64,000 bases of DNA from assembly GCF_003725695.1 (NCBI RefSeq), contig NZ_RJSE01000009.1, positions 186,001-250,000 of the forward strand, read 5' to 3'. This DNA is from Nocardioides marmoriginsengisoli. GTDB taxonomy: Bacteria; Actinomycetota; Actinomycetes; Propionibacteriales; Nocardioidaceae. Numbering within the stretch: position 1 is the stretch's first letter; the number at the start of each line of letters is the position of its first letter. The translations under genes were made by a program, and so were the position numbers. The notes under the pieces were generated by a model. It searched no databases, was not told the DNA's origin, and saw only the letters and a program-made list of their open reading frames with translations. Of the stretch, positions 34,004 through 43,632 are shown piece by piece.

Positions 34004-35533
34004 CTACTTGTCGTTGAGCCCGATCACCTCGGACACCAGGTCGAAGGTGCCGGCGTCGTTGACCAGGACGTCGCCCACGAAGTCGATGTTGACGATGTTC
34101 ACCTGCGGGCGCGCGATGTCGCCCTTGCGGATGTACTCCACCAGGCCGGGCGTGACCGCGAGGTGCTTGACGTACGGCGAGACCGCCCAGGACATGAACT
34201 TCCAGGGCAGGTTGGTCTGCAGGTTCCAGAGACCACCGGTCCGGTGGTACTCGCCGTACTTCTCGTAGATGTCGTCGGCGCTCGGGATGATCACGTCCCA
34301 GTCGAGGTAGACGCCCTGGAAGTCCGCGACCCGGCCGTAGTGGTTCGTGCCCTCCGGGATCGACTCCCAGGGAGCGACGAAGATCCGCGCCTCGTCGGGC
34401 CCGAGCTCGGGGCTGTCCTTCTCGGAGTACCGGACGAACTCGCCGGAGAGCTTGTTGATGTCGAAGTACCAGCTCGTGGTGGCGCCCCACCCGTAGACCA
34501 GCAGGTTCGCGCCTTCCTTCTTGAGCGAATTCGGAGTGACGTTGACGATGTCGATCTTCTGGCCGCCGGCGTCGAGGTAGTTCTTGTGGTGGGCGTGCAC
34601 CCGGTTGAACAACAGCTGCCAGGCGGCCTTGTACGGGTCCGCCATCCCGGCCACCCCCGGGGTGTTGTCGACCAGGAGCGTGACCAGCACGAACTCCTCG
34701 GGATGCTCGTCCAGGAACGTCCCGAGCTGCTCGACGACGTGGTCGAAGCGGACGTCGGTCCAGTCGCTGCCGTGGTACATGTACCAGGTGCCGTCCTTGG
34801 CCTGCGCGGTGCGCAGGTCGAGGACCCGGGCCCCGGCGAGCAGCTGGGCGAGGACGTCGACCCGCTGGGTGCGGCTGGTGAGGTCCCCGGCCGCGCGGGA
34901 GATCTCGTAGGACCCGGAGTCGTGGCTCCCCGGGATCGCGATCTGGGTCAGGTTGCGATCGCCGATGGTGGCGTTGCGGTCCTTGATCCAGCTCGGGTGC
35001 TTGCCGACCGCGAAGCTGGCCACGGACTCGAACTTGAACAGGATCCGGGCCTCGCTCCCGTCCTTGTAGTAGGCGAGGTAGTACCAGTTGTCGTACGACG
35101 ACACCGCCGCCCCGGCCGGGTCGATCGAGCTGATCCGGCTGATCGAGAACAGGCTGGGGTCGTCCCACAGCGTCTGGGTGATCGGGTAGCCGGTGTCCGG
35201 GCTCCCCGCGGTCCAGTAGAGGTAGAACCCCTTCTGGCCGTCGCCGTTGAGCATCCTCCCGTCCGAGGACAGGTAGCGCGGGCGCTTCGCCAGCTCCTCC
35301 TGATAGGTCTTCTCGTCGGTGGCGTCGCCCTTCGAGATGTCGAGCACCCACCGGACCTGGGCAGCGTTCGCCGGCGGGGCACCGTCCTCGGCGCCGCCCA
35401 CGTGCCGGGCGTAGTCGTCGGCGCCGTTGCCCGCCTGGACGCCCAACCAGCCCAGCCACTGCGCCGGTCCTTCGTCGTACGTCGAGTAGAGCTTGACGTA
35501 GCTGGCCTCGCCGTAGTGCCAATCCGCTGCCAT
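34004..35533 (-). CDS. PI-PLC X-domain-like phosphodiesterase with extra N-terminal domain
   Basis: A 509-residue protein. The C-terminal part (about 185-500) is a phosphatidylinositol-specific phospholipase C barrel: IAIPGSHDSGSYEI with catalytic His204, GARVLDLRTA (Asp239, Arg241) and WYMYHGSDW with His254. The N-terminal 180 residues form a beta-rich, Trp/Tyr-rich region of unknown type (FYLYWTAG, NWYYLAYYKDGS). There is no signal peptide, odd for a PI-PLC, so it may be cytoplasmic or exported another way. The ATG follows GGGAG. Such enzymes cleave phosphoinositides or glycosylphosphatidylinositols, the latter abundant in actinobacterial envelopes. Confidence 0.8.
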   Translation of the reverse strand: MAADWHYGEASYVKLYSTYDEGPAQWLGWLGVQAGNGADDYARHVGGAEDGAPPANAAQVRWVLDISKGDATDEKTYQEELAKRPRYLSSDGRMLNGDGQKGFYLYWTAGSPDTGYPITQTLWDDPSLFSISRISSIDPAGAAVSSYDNWYYLAYYKDGSEARILFKFESVASFAVGKHPSWIKDRNATIGDRNLTQIAIPGSHDSGSYEISRAAGDLTSRTQRVDVLAQLLAGARVLDLRTAQAKDGTWYMYHGSDWTDVRFDHVVEQLGTFLDEHPEEFVLVTLLVDNTPGVAGMADPYKAAWQLLFNRVHAHHKNYLDAGGQKIDIVNVTPNSLKKEGANLLVYGWGATTSWYFDINKLSGEFVRYSEKDSPELGPDEARIFVAPWESIPEGTNHYGRVADFQGVYLDWDVIIPSADDIYEKYGEYHRTGGLWNLQTNLPWKFMSWAVSPYVKHLAVTPGLVEYIRKGDIARPQVNIVNIDFVGDVLVNDAGTFDLVSEVIGLNDK

Positions 35534-35643
35534 GGGGACTCCCGCTCCGAGCGCGCTCGCCCTAGCCCCCGTGCGCGACGTTGCCGAGTCTGCTGACGGC
35601 GACGGGCCGGGTCAATCCTCCGACCGGGCATTTCCCGCTGCCG

Positions 35644-37998
<2,355 letters not shown>

Positions 37999-38038
37999 CC
38001 GGTCCTGTCTCCCTCTGGTCGGTGCTGCTGACGGCTGC

Positions 38039-38650
38039 TTACGGCTGCGTGCTCTCCCAGGAGAACCCGTCAGGGTCGCTGAAGGTTCCGGCATCTGCGG
38101 AGAGGACGATCCGGTGCGACCCGGAGCCGTCCGCCGGCACGCCGGCATCCTTGGCCAGGGCACCGTGCTTGTAGAGCGCCAGCTTGACGCTACCGGGTGC
38201 GCTGACGAACTCGACGTACTTGCCGCCGTACGCCTTGCCGACCTCGAAGCCGCGGTCGGCGTAGAACTGCTTGGTCGCCTTGACGTCCTCCACGCCGAGC
38301 AGCAGCACGACGTCGTCGTACTCCTTGGTGGCCGGGACGGTGTCCTTCTTCGAGGAGGTCGCGAGCTTCCAGATCGACCCGTCCGGTGCCTGGACGACGC
38401 CGCCGTACCCCCAGAGGCCCTTCTTCGCGGGCTTCAGGACGGTGCCGCCGGCGCCGAGCGCGGCAGCCATCAGGGCGTCCACGTTGCCGGGCTGGGAGAC
38501 CACCAGCGAGATCGTGTACCCGCGGAAGCCGGCCGACGGACCCGACTCGGGGCGCGTGGTGGCGATCCGCTCGACACCGAGCGCGGTCTGGAACGCGGTC
38601 GCGGCGGCCGGGTCGGAGGCCTCGAGCGCGAGGGAGGTGATGGTCGCCAT
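38039..38650 (-). CDS. VOC-family protein, two-module
   Basis: A 203-residue glyoxalase/bleomycin-resistance-fold protein with two beta-alpha-beta units (about 1-100 and 110-200). Segments such as GGTVLKPAKKGLWGYGGVVQAPDGS and DRGFEVGKAYGGKYVEF (first: G-G-T-V-L-K-P) follow the family pattern, though the classical metal ligands are partly replaced, so it may bind a ligand without catalysis. It is 41 bases upstream of the UvrA-like gene and one base after the next VOC gene. Confidence 0.82.
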   Translation of the reverse strand: MATITSLALEASDPAAATAFQTALGVERIATTRPESGPSAGFRGYTISLVVSQPGNVDALMAAALGAGGTVLKPAKKGLWGYGGVVQAPDGSIWKLATSSKKDTVPATKEYDDVVLLLGVEDVKATKQFYADRGFEVGKAYGGKYVEFVSAPGSVKLALYKHGALAKDAGVPADGSGSHRIVLSADAGTFSDPDGFSWESTQP

Positions 38651-38651
38651 C

Positions 38652-39062
38652 TCAACGCACCTCGTTGATCCGCAGCAGGTTCCCCGCAGGGTCCCGTACG
38701 GCGCAGTCGCGGATGCCGTACGGCTGCTCGATCGGCTCCTGGACGATCTCCGCGTCGCCGGCGACCAGGGCCGCGAAGGTCGCGTCCAGGTCCGGGGTGG
38801 CGAGCGACAGGATCGCGTAGGTCCCCTTCGCCATCATCTCGCTGATGGTCCGGCGCTCCTCGTCGGTGACGCCGGGATCGGCCGCGGGCGGGGTGAGGAC
38901 CAGGGAGACGGCCGGCTGGCTCGGGTGGCCGAGCGTGAGCCAGACCATCCCGTCGTACCCGACGTCGTTGCGGACGTCGAAGCCGAGGAGGTCGCGGTAG
39001 AACGCCAGCGAGGCGTCCTTGTCGAGGTGCGGAAGGAAGGCGTAGTGAATGCTGATGTCCAT
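38652..39062 (-). CDS. VOC-family protein, bleomycin-resistance-like
   Basis: A 136-residue single VOC unit pair beginning MDISIHYAFLPHLDKDASL, with LAFYRDLLGFDVRNDVG and the C-terminal IRDCAVRDPAGNLLRI that carries the usual terminal strand. The size and motif order match extradiol-dioxygenase/bleomycin-resistance proteins. The start lies five bases after the AraC stop, and GTG 39071 is an alternative. It is co-transcribed with the second VOC gene. Confidence 0.85.
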   Translation of the reverse strand: MDISIHYAFLPHLDKDASLAFYRDLLGFDVRNDVGYDGMVWLTLGHPSQPAVSLVLTPPAADPGVTDEERRTISEMMAKGTYAILSLATPDLDATFAALVAGDAEIVQEPIEQPYGIRDCAVRDPAGNLLRINEVR

Positions 39063-39067
39063 GACGC

Positions 39068-39529
39068 TCACGCTAGGGGCGCGGGCGACACCGGTGCTTC
39101 TTGATTCCTGATCGATGTGGTCCGGATCGGTCGGGTGACCTGCTTCGTCACGCAGGACGGCAGCTCGGCGCCGGCCCGCGCCTGGTCCCGGTAGGTGCTC
39201 GGCGGCACTCCCACCAGCTCGGTGAAGCGGGTGCTGAACGTGCCCAGCGAGGAGCAGCCCACCTCGAAGCAGACCTCGGTGACGCTCAGGTCGCCGCGGC
39301 GCAGCAACGCCATCGCGCGCTCGATCCGCCGCGTCATCAGGTAGGCGTACGGCGGCTCGCCGTACGCGAGCTTGAACTGGCGGCTCAGGTGCCCCGCCGA
39401 CAGGTGCACGCCCCGGGCCAGCGCCTCGACGTCCAGCGGCTGCGCGTACTCCCGGTCCATCCGGTCGCGGACCTGCCGCAGCAGGGCGAGGTCGCGCAGG
39501 CGCTGCTCCTCCTCGGGGGTGCTGGTCAC
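39068..39529 (-). CDS. AraC-family transcriptional regulator
   Basis: A 153-residue regulator consisting of little more than the double helix-turn-helix. The first HTH is VEALARGVHLSAGHLSRQF and the second VTEVCFEVGCSSLGTFSTRF, followed by the signature GVPPSTYRDQA. There is no N-terminal sensor domain, so signalling may go through a partner or expression level. GTG 39529 is the selected start. It is the first gene of the VOC-VOC-UvrA-like operon and probably its activator; it is divergent from the LPDTG surface protein. Confidence 0.87.
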   Translation of the reverse strand: MTSTPEEEQRLRDLALLRQVRDRMDREYAQPLDVEALARGVHLSAGHLSRQFKLAYGEPPYAYLMTRRIERAMALLRRGDLSVTEVCFEVGCSSLGTFSTRFTELVGVPPSTYRDQARAGAELPSCVTKQVTRPIRTTSIRNQEAPVSPAPLA

Positions 39530-39628
39530 CCGAGGATCGTGCCACGCGGTGGGGACAACATCCCAGACTGCTCGGTACTGTGAGTGCTCGCGGCCCGGGA
39601 GGGCGGCGAGGGAGCAGAGGGAGCACTG

Positions 39629-41575
39629 ATGCGACGACTCGGGCTGTTCGCGTTGACACTGGTCGTCCTGGTGGGCCTCGGCCTGCCGGCGGCGCAGGCG
39701 GTACGCACCACCGGCTACGCCGACTGGGAACCGCTGGCCGGCGCGTCGAACGACTACACGACGTCGATGGAACTGCCGGTCGCCGGGTTCCCGGCCGCCG
39801 CGGTGGCTTCGGACTCCCGGTCCGGCTCGGTCGGGGTGCAGAGCGGCAGCTCGGTCTTCTTCGGGCCCGGGACGCCGGTCGGGGCGAAGTACGGCTCCAG
39901 CCTGAACCGGCCCTACCTGAACCTGCGACCCAAGGCCGACAACGCCACTGCCCCGTCGACCACGACCTACACGTTCGCCACCCCGACACCGCCGACCGGC
40001 TGGGCGTTCGTCCTCGGCGACATCGACGCCGACGCGGTCACGATCAGCGCGAAGGACGCCTCCGGGGCCCCGGTGACCGCTGCCGAGCTCGGTTTCGCCG
40101 GCGGGTTCAACCTCTGCGACTTCGGTACGCCGCGGCCGGCCGGGTGCAGTGCGAGCGTCGGCGACGTGCCCACCTGGGACGCCGGCACCCGGACGCTGAC
40201 CGGCAACCCCGGCGCGACCGACACCTTCGGCGCCACCGGCTGGTTCGAGCCGACCGTCGCGTTGTCGACGCTGACGCTCTCGTTCACCCGCCGCTCGGGC
40301 TTCCCGGTCTACCAGACCTGGTTCGCGGCAGTGGCGCGGACGATCAGCGGCACCGTCACCGACCTCGGGCTGCCGGTCCCCTGCCCGGTCACCGGCGTCA
40401 CCGTCCGGCTCGTCGGCCCGAACGGCGAGGACCTCGGGACCACGACGCCGGACGCCACCGGCGCGTACTCGTTCGGTCAGCGCGCGACCCAGCCCGGGTA
40501 CGTCGTCAGCATCGAGCCGCCGGCCACCTGCATCGCGCTGAGCGCACGGACCCAGACGGTGAGCACGGCGGCCGCCGACGCCACCGCGGACTTCCTGGTC
40601 CGCGCGATCATCCCGCAGCCGGTCTCCGGCAAGGTCACCGCCGGCGGCACCCCGCTGGCCGGCGTCACCGTGACGCTGCACTCGGTGGGCGGACCCAAGT
40701 CCACGACCACCGCCGCGGACGGCAGCTACCTCTTCGACAACAACCCGGCGAACGAGGACTACTTCGTCACCATCGACGTCCCGGACGGCTACACCGGGAC
40801 GGACCAGCTGCCGAACTTCGACATCGTCGCGACCCCGATCACCGGCCAGGACTTCGCGCTCACCGCCGACCCGAACGTCTCCGGCAAGGTCACCGGGGGC
40901 GGGAGCGGACTGGGCGGGGTGACCGTGACGCTGACCCCGACCGCGGGACCGCCGCTCACCACGGTGACTGCCGGCGACGGCACGTACCGCTTCGACCGGG
41001 TGCCGGCGGGCACGTACGACATCACCATCGACACCCCGGCCGGCTTCACGCCGGCGGCGTCGCGGAACGACGTCACCGTGAACACCCAGGACGTCCCCGA
41101 CCAGGACTTCGCGCTCGTCAGGCCCGGGGCGCTCGGCGGCACCGTGCACCTCGGTACGCCGACCGGTGAGGTCCGCGGGGGCGTCACGATCACGGTCGAC
41201 GGACCGGGCGGCCCGAGGACGCTGACCACCGATGCCGACGGGAACTACTTCCTCGACGGGCTGGCGGCCGGCACGTACGAGATCCGGATCGCGGTGCCCG
41301 ACGGGTTCGACGGTGTCGGCGGCGTCGTCCGGACGGTGACGATCACGGCGCAAGGTGAGATCCGCTCGGGCCAGGACTTCGTGATCGCTGCGGAGACCAC
41401 GACCACTCCGACCCCGACACCCGAGCCCGAGCCCGAGCCGACCGAGCCGGGCGGGGGTGTCCTGCCCGACACCGGCTCCCCGGTCAGCCGGCCGCTGCTG
41501 CTGCTCGGCTTCGGGCTGCTCGGTGCCGGGCTCGCCGCTGTCGGGATCTCCCGGCGACGGCCGACTCGGGCCTAG
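39629..41575 (+). CDS. LPDTG-anchored surface protein with SdrB/Cna-B-like repeats
   Basis: A 648-residue exported wall protein. ATG 39629 has GGGAG upstream and opens a signal peptide (core LFALTLVVLVGLGL, cleavage near AQA). An adhesin-like beta domain covers about 25-235, followed by four Cna-B/carboxypeptidase-regulatory-like repeats (about 240-565), each with a SGKVT or GGTVH start and DGxYxFD core. A Thr/Pro/Glu-rich stalk leads to the sorting signal LPDTG at 612-616, a hydrophobic helix and the RRRPTRA tail. Sortase would link it to peptidoglycan. No sortase gene is in the window. The adhesin or structural role is inferred. Confidence 0.87.
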   Translation: MRRLGLFALTLVVLVGLGLPAAQAVRTTGYADWEPLAGASNDYTTSMELPVAGFPAAAVASDSRSGSVGVQSGSSVFFGPGTPVGAKYGSSLNRPYLNLRPKADNATAPSTTTYTFATPTPPTGWAFVLGDIDADAVTISAKDASGAPVTAAELGFAGGFNLCDFGTPRPAGCSASVGDVPTWDAGTRTLTGNPGATDTFGATGWFEPTVALSTLTLSFTRRSGFPVYQTWFAAVARTISGTVTDLGLPVPCPVTGVTVRLVGPNGEDLGTTTPDATGAYSFGQRATQPGYVVSIEPPATCIALSARTQTVSTAAADATADFLVRAIIPQPVSGKVTAGGTPLAGVTVTLHSVGGPKSTTTAADGSYLFDNNPANEDYFVTIDVPDGYTGTDQLPNFDIVATPITGQDFALTADPNVSGKVTGGGSGLGGVTVTLTPTAGPPLTTVTAGDGTYRFDRVPAGTYDITIDTPAGFTPAASRNDVTVNTQDVPDQDFALVRPGALGGTVHLGTPTGEVRGGVTITVDGPGGPRTLTTDADGNYFLDGLAAGTYEIRIAVPDGFDGVGGVVRTVTITAQGEIRSGQDFVIAAETTTTPTPTPEPEPEPTEPGGGVLPDTGSPVSRPLLLLGFGLLGAGLAAVGISRRRPTRA

Positions 41576-41580
41576 CGCCC

Positions 41581-42192
41581 TCAGCCGTGCCCGTGCCTCG
41601 CGGCCGGGCCGACGTGGACGCTGGCCAGGAAGTCGAGCATCGCGGCCTCGTTCCAGTGGGTGTCCTGCGGGTACTGGATCCGGACGATCCCGCTCGGCTC
41701 ACCGGTGCGGGTCCGGGTCGCCATGCTCGTGTAGTCGTCGCTCGTCGAGATCCAGATCCTCCGGCCGTCGTGCTCGACCGAGTGCCCGGAGAGCGGGTTC
41801 TCGTCGAAGGTGATCACCAGCTTGCCGACGAAGTCGTCCGGGTGGGTCGAGATGCTGCCGTCGTCGGGGACGATCGTGACGGCGTACGGGTTCTGCGCCT
41901 GCACCGACCAGCCCTTCGGCGTCAGGTCGAAGGTGTACGGCGCGGCGACGAAGCGCTCCGCGACCAGCTGGACCCGGTCGGAGGTGTCCGGTCGGTCGGC
42001 CAGCACGCCGACCGTGCCGAACCCGACCGCGGCGGCGAGGACGAGCCCGCCCAGGCCGGTCCGGTAGCGGCGCCGGGTCCGGGCCCTGAGCGCCTCCCGG
42101 GCACGGGCGAGGTCCTCGCCGGCAGCCGGCATCGCCCGGTCGCCGGTGGCGGCCAGGCCGAGGGCCCGCTTCAGGTCGTCGTGATCGCTCAT
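41581..42192 (-). CDS. Membrane protein, probable anti-sigma-type partner of the sigma factor
   Basis: A 203-residue single-pass protein. A short cytoplasmic domain (1-45, MSDHDDLKRALGLAATGD) precedes a membrane helix at about 46-64 (GLGGLVLAAAVGFGTVGVL) and an extracytoplasmic domain with conserved-looking WSVQAQNPYAVTIVPDDGS. No zinc-anti-sigma (HxxxCxxC) motif is seen. The stop-start overlap with the sigma gene (TGATG) and topology suggest it controls the sigma factor; this is inference from position. Confidence 0.65.
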   Translation of the reverse strand: MSDHDDLKRALGLAATGDRAMPAAGEDLARAREALRARTRRRYRTGLGGLVLAAAVGFGTVGVLADRPDTSDRVQLVAERFVAAPYTFDLTPKGWSVQAQNPYAVTIVPDDGSISTHPDDFVGKLVITFDENPLSGHSVEHDGRRIWISTSDDYTSMATRTRTGEPSGIVRIQYPQDTHWNEAAMLDFLASVHVGPAARHGHG

Positions 42193-42725
42193 CAGCCCAA
42201 CCCCACCAACAGGTCCTGCTGGACGGTGCCGAGGACCTGGCGCAGCCGGGCCAGCGCCCGGGCGTTCTGGGACTTCACGGTGCCGACCGAGCAGCCGAGG
42301 ATCCGGGCGGTCTCGGCGGTGTCCAGGTCGTGCCAGTGCCGCAGCACCACGACCGCACGCTGGCGGGGACCGAGCTCGGCCAGCGCGGCGAGCACCAGTC
42401 GCTGGAGGTCGGGATCGGGAGCCCGGGCACCCTCCTCGCGGACCAGCAGCACCGTGGGGTCGGCCAGGGTCGACTCCCGACGGCGGTGGGCGCGGCGCAT
42501 CTCGTCGACGAAGGCGTTGGTCAGGCTCGCGCGGGCGTAGGCGATCGGGCTGTCGGCGCGTCGTACGCGGGCCCAGGAGAGGTACAGCCGGGTCAGCGTC
42601 GTCTGCACCAGGTCCTCGGCGGTGGCCTCGTCGCCGGCGCAGAGCAGGACGGCCGTCCGCACCAGGTCCTGGCGGCGGGTGCTGACGAACGCCACGAACT
42701 CGGCGTCCCGCTGATTTGCTCTCAC
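42192..42725 (-). CDS. SigE-family ECF RNA polymerase sigma factor
   Basis: A 177-residue extracytoplasmic-function sigma factor. Region 2 is at residues 10-75 (DEATAEDLVQTTLTRLYLSWARV, beginning D-E-A-T) and region 4 at about 115-165, with HWHDLDTAETARILGCSVGT as its helix-turn-helix. Length and the R-A-D-S-P-I-A-YAR signature fit the actinobacterial SigE family. GTG 42725 gives a normal N-terminus (MRANQRDAEFVAF). It shares a base with the downstream membrane gene and is divergent from the VanY-like gene, which has an ECF-like promoter. Confidence 0.9.
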   Translation of the reverse strand: MRANQRDAEFVAFVSTRRQDLVRTAVLLCAGDEATAEDLVQTTLTRLYLSWARVRRADSPIAYARASLTNAFVDEMRRAHRRRESTLADPTVLLVREEGARAPDPDLQRLVLAALAELGPRQRAVVVLRHWHDLDTAETARILGCSVGTVKSQNARALARLRQVLGTVQQDLLVGLG

Positions 42726-42752
42726 CACCCTGCTGAGGCTAGTCGGACCGTG

Positions 42753-42778
42753 CAACCGGATCACCCGCCGTACCCGTC
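42753..42778 (+). promoter_or_regulatory. Possible ECF-type promoter of the VanY-like gene
   Basis: CAACC, 17 bases, then CGTC: an arrangement like many ECF promoters. The -10 ends eight bases before the ATG at 42787, so the transcript would be leaderless. The sigma gene is divergent from here, suggesting direct control; the motif is short and could be chance. Confidence 0.3.
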
Positions 42779-42786
42779 TGGTGCAC

Positions 42787-43581
42787 ATGAGGAGAACGCG
42801 ACGGGACCCGATCGTCACCACGGTGCTCACCCTGCTGGTCGGGGCGTTGCTCGCCGGCGGCTGGTGGGCGCTGCGCAGCGACCCGGCGGCTCCGGCCCCG
42901 GCCCCGGCACAGGCACCGCCGGCCGCGCAGCGCGAGGTCACGGCGCAGCACTCGCGGCAGGCGGATCGGCCGGTACCGCGCACGTTCGACCGGTCCGCGC
43001 ACTCGACCACCGACCCGTCGAGCACCTGGGTGATCGTGAACAAGTCCCACCCGATCACCCCGTCGCAGTTCCGGCCGGAGCTCTCGATCGTCCGGGGCTA
43101 CCAGGTCGCGGACCCGGCCGCGGGCCCGCTGACCCGGCTGCTGGACGCCTCGGACCGGCAGGGTCTCGGCTTCAAGATCGCCAGCGCCTTCCGCTCGTAC
43201 GGCTACCAGGACTCGGTGCACAAGCAGCTCGTCGCGGCCCAGGGCGAAGCCGCCGCGGACCGGATCTCGGCACGTCCCGGCCACAGCGAGCACCAGACCG
43301 GACTCGCGGTCGACATCGTCACCCCGGCCGACGGCCGCTGCGACTTCGAGCCGTGCTTCGCTGGGACGCCCGGCGGCAGGTGGCTGGCCGGCAACGCCTG
43401 GCGCTTCGGCTTCGTGATCCGCTACACCCCCGAGAACGAGGAGCGCACCGGCTACTCGGCCGAGCCCTGGCACCTCCGGTACGTCGGCCCGGCCCTGGCG
43501 CGGGAGCTGCGCGAGACCGGGGCCGGGTCGCTGGAGGAGTACTTCGGCGTCCCGGGCGGGGACTACCCGCCTGTGCCATGA
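42787..43581 (+). CDS. VanY-type D-alanyl-D-alanine carboxypeptidase (M15B)
   Basis: A 264-residue envelope peptidase. A short basic N-terminus leads into a membrane anchor or uncleaved signal (about 9-28), then a Pro/Ala-rich linker and the zinc peptidase domain. The ligands are visible: His169 and Asp176 in SEHQTGLAVD, and catalytic Glu226 with His229 in AEPWHLRY. It would trim the terminal D-Ala of peptidoglycan stem peptides. ATG 42787 is preferred because a promoter-like motif ends just upstream; GTG 42781 adds two residues. It is divergent from the sigma factor, suggesting envelope-stress control. Confidence 0.88.
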   Translation: MRRTRRDPIVTTVLTLLVGALLAGGWWALRSDPAAPAPAPAQAPPAAQREVTAQHSRQADRPVPRTFDRSAHSTTDPSSTWVIVNKSHPITPSQFRPELSIVRGYQVADPAAGPLTRLLDASDRQGLGFKIASAFRSYGYQDSVHKQLVAAQGEAAADRISARPGHSEHQTGLAVDIVTPADGRCDFEPCFAGTPGGRWLAGNAWRFGFVIRYTPENEERTGYSAEPWHLRYVGPALARELRETGAGSLEEYFGVPGGDYPPVP

Positions 43582-43632
43582 TGCGAGGGCCCTCCGGGGC
43601 GCGTCAGGAGCACCTTCACCTGGATTCGGTCT

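Noticed and set aside
43586-43595. GAGGGCCCTC palindrome after the VanY-like gene as a terminator
   Set aside because: It has no loop and only ten bases, so it is weak as a hairpin and could be chance in GC-rich DNA.
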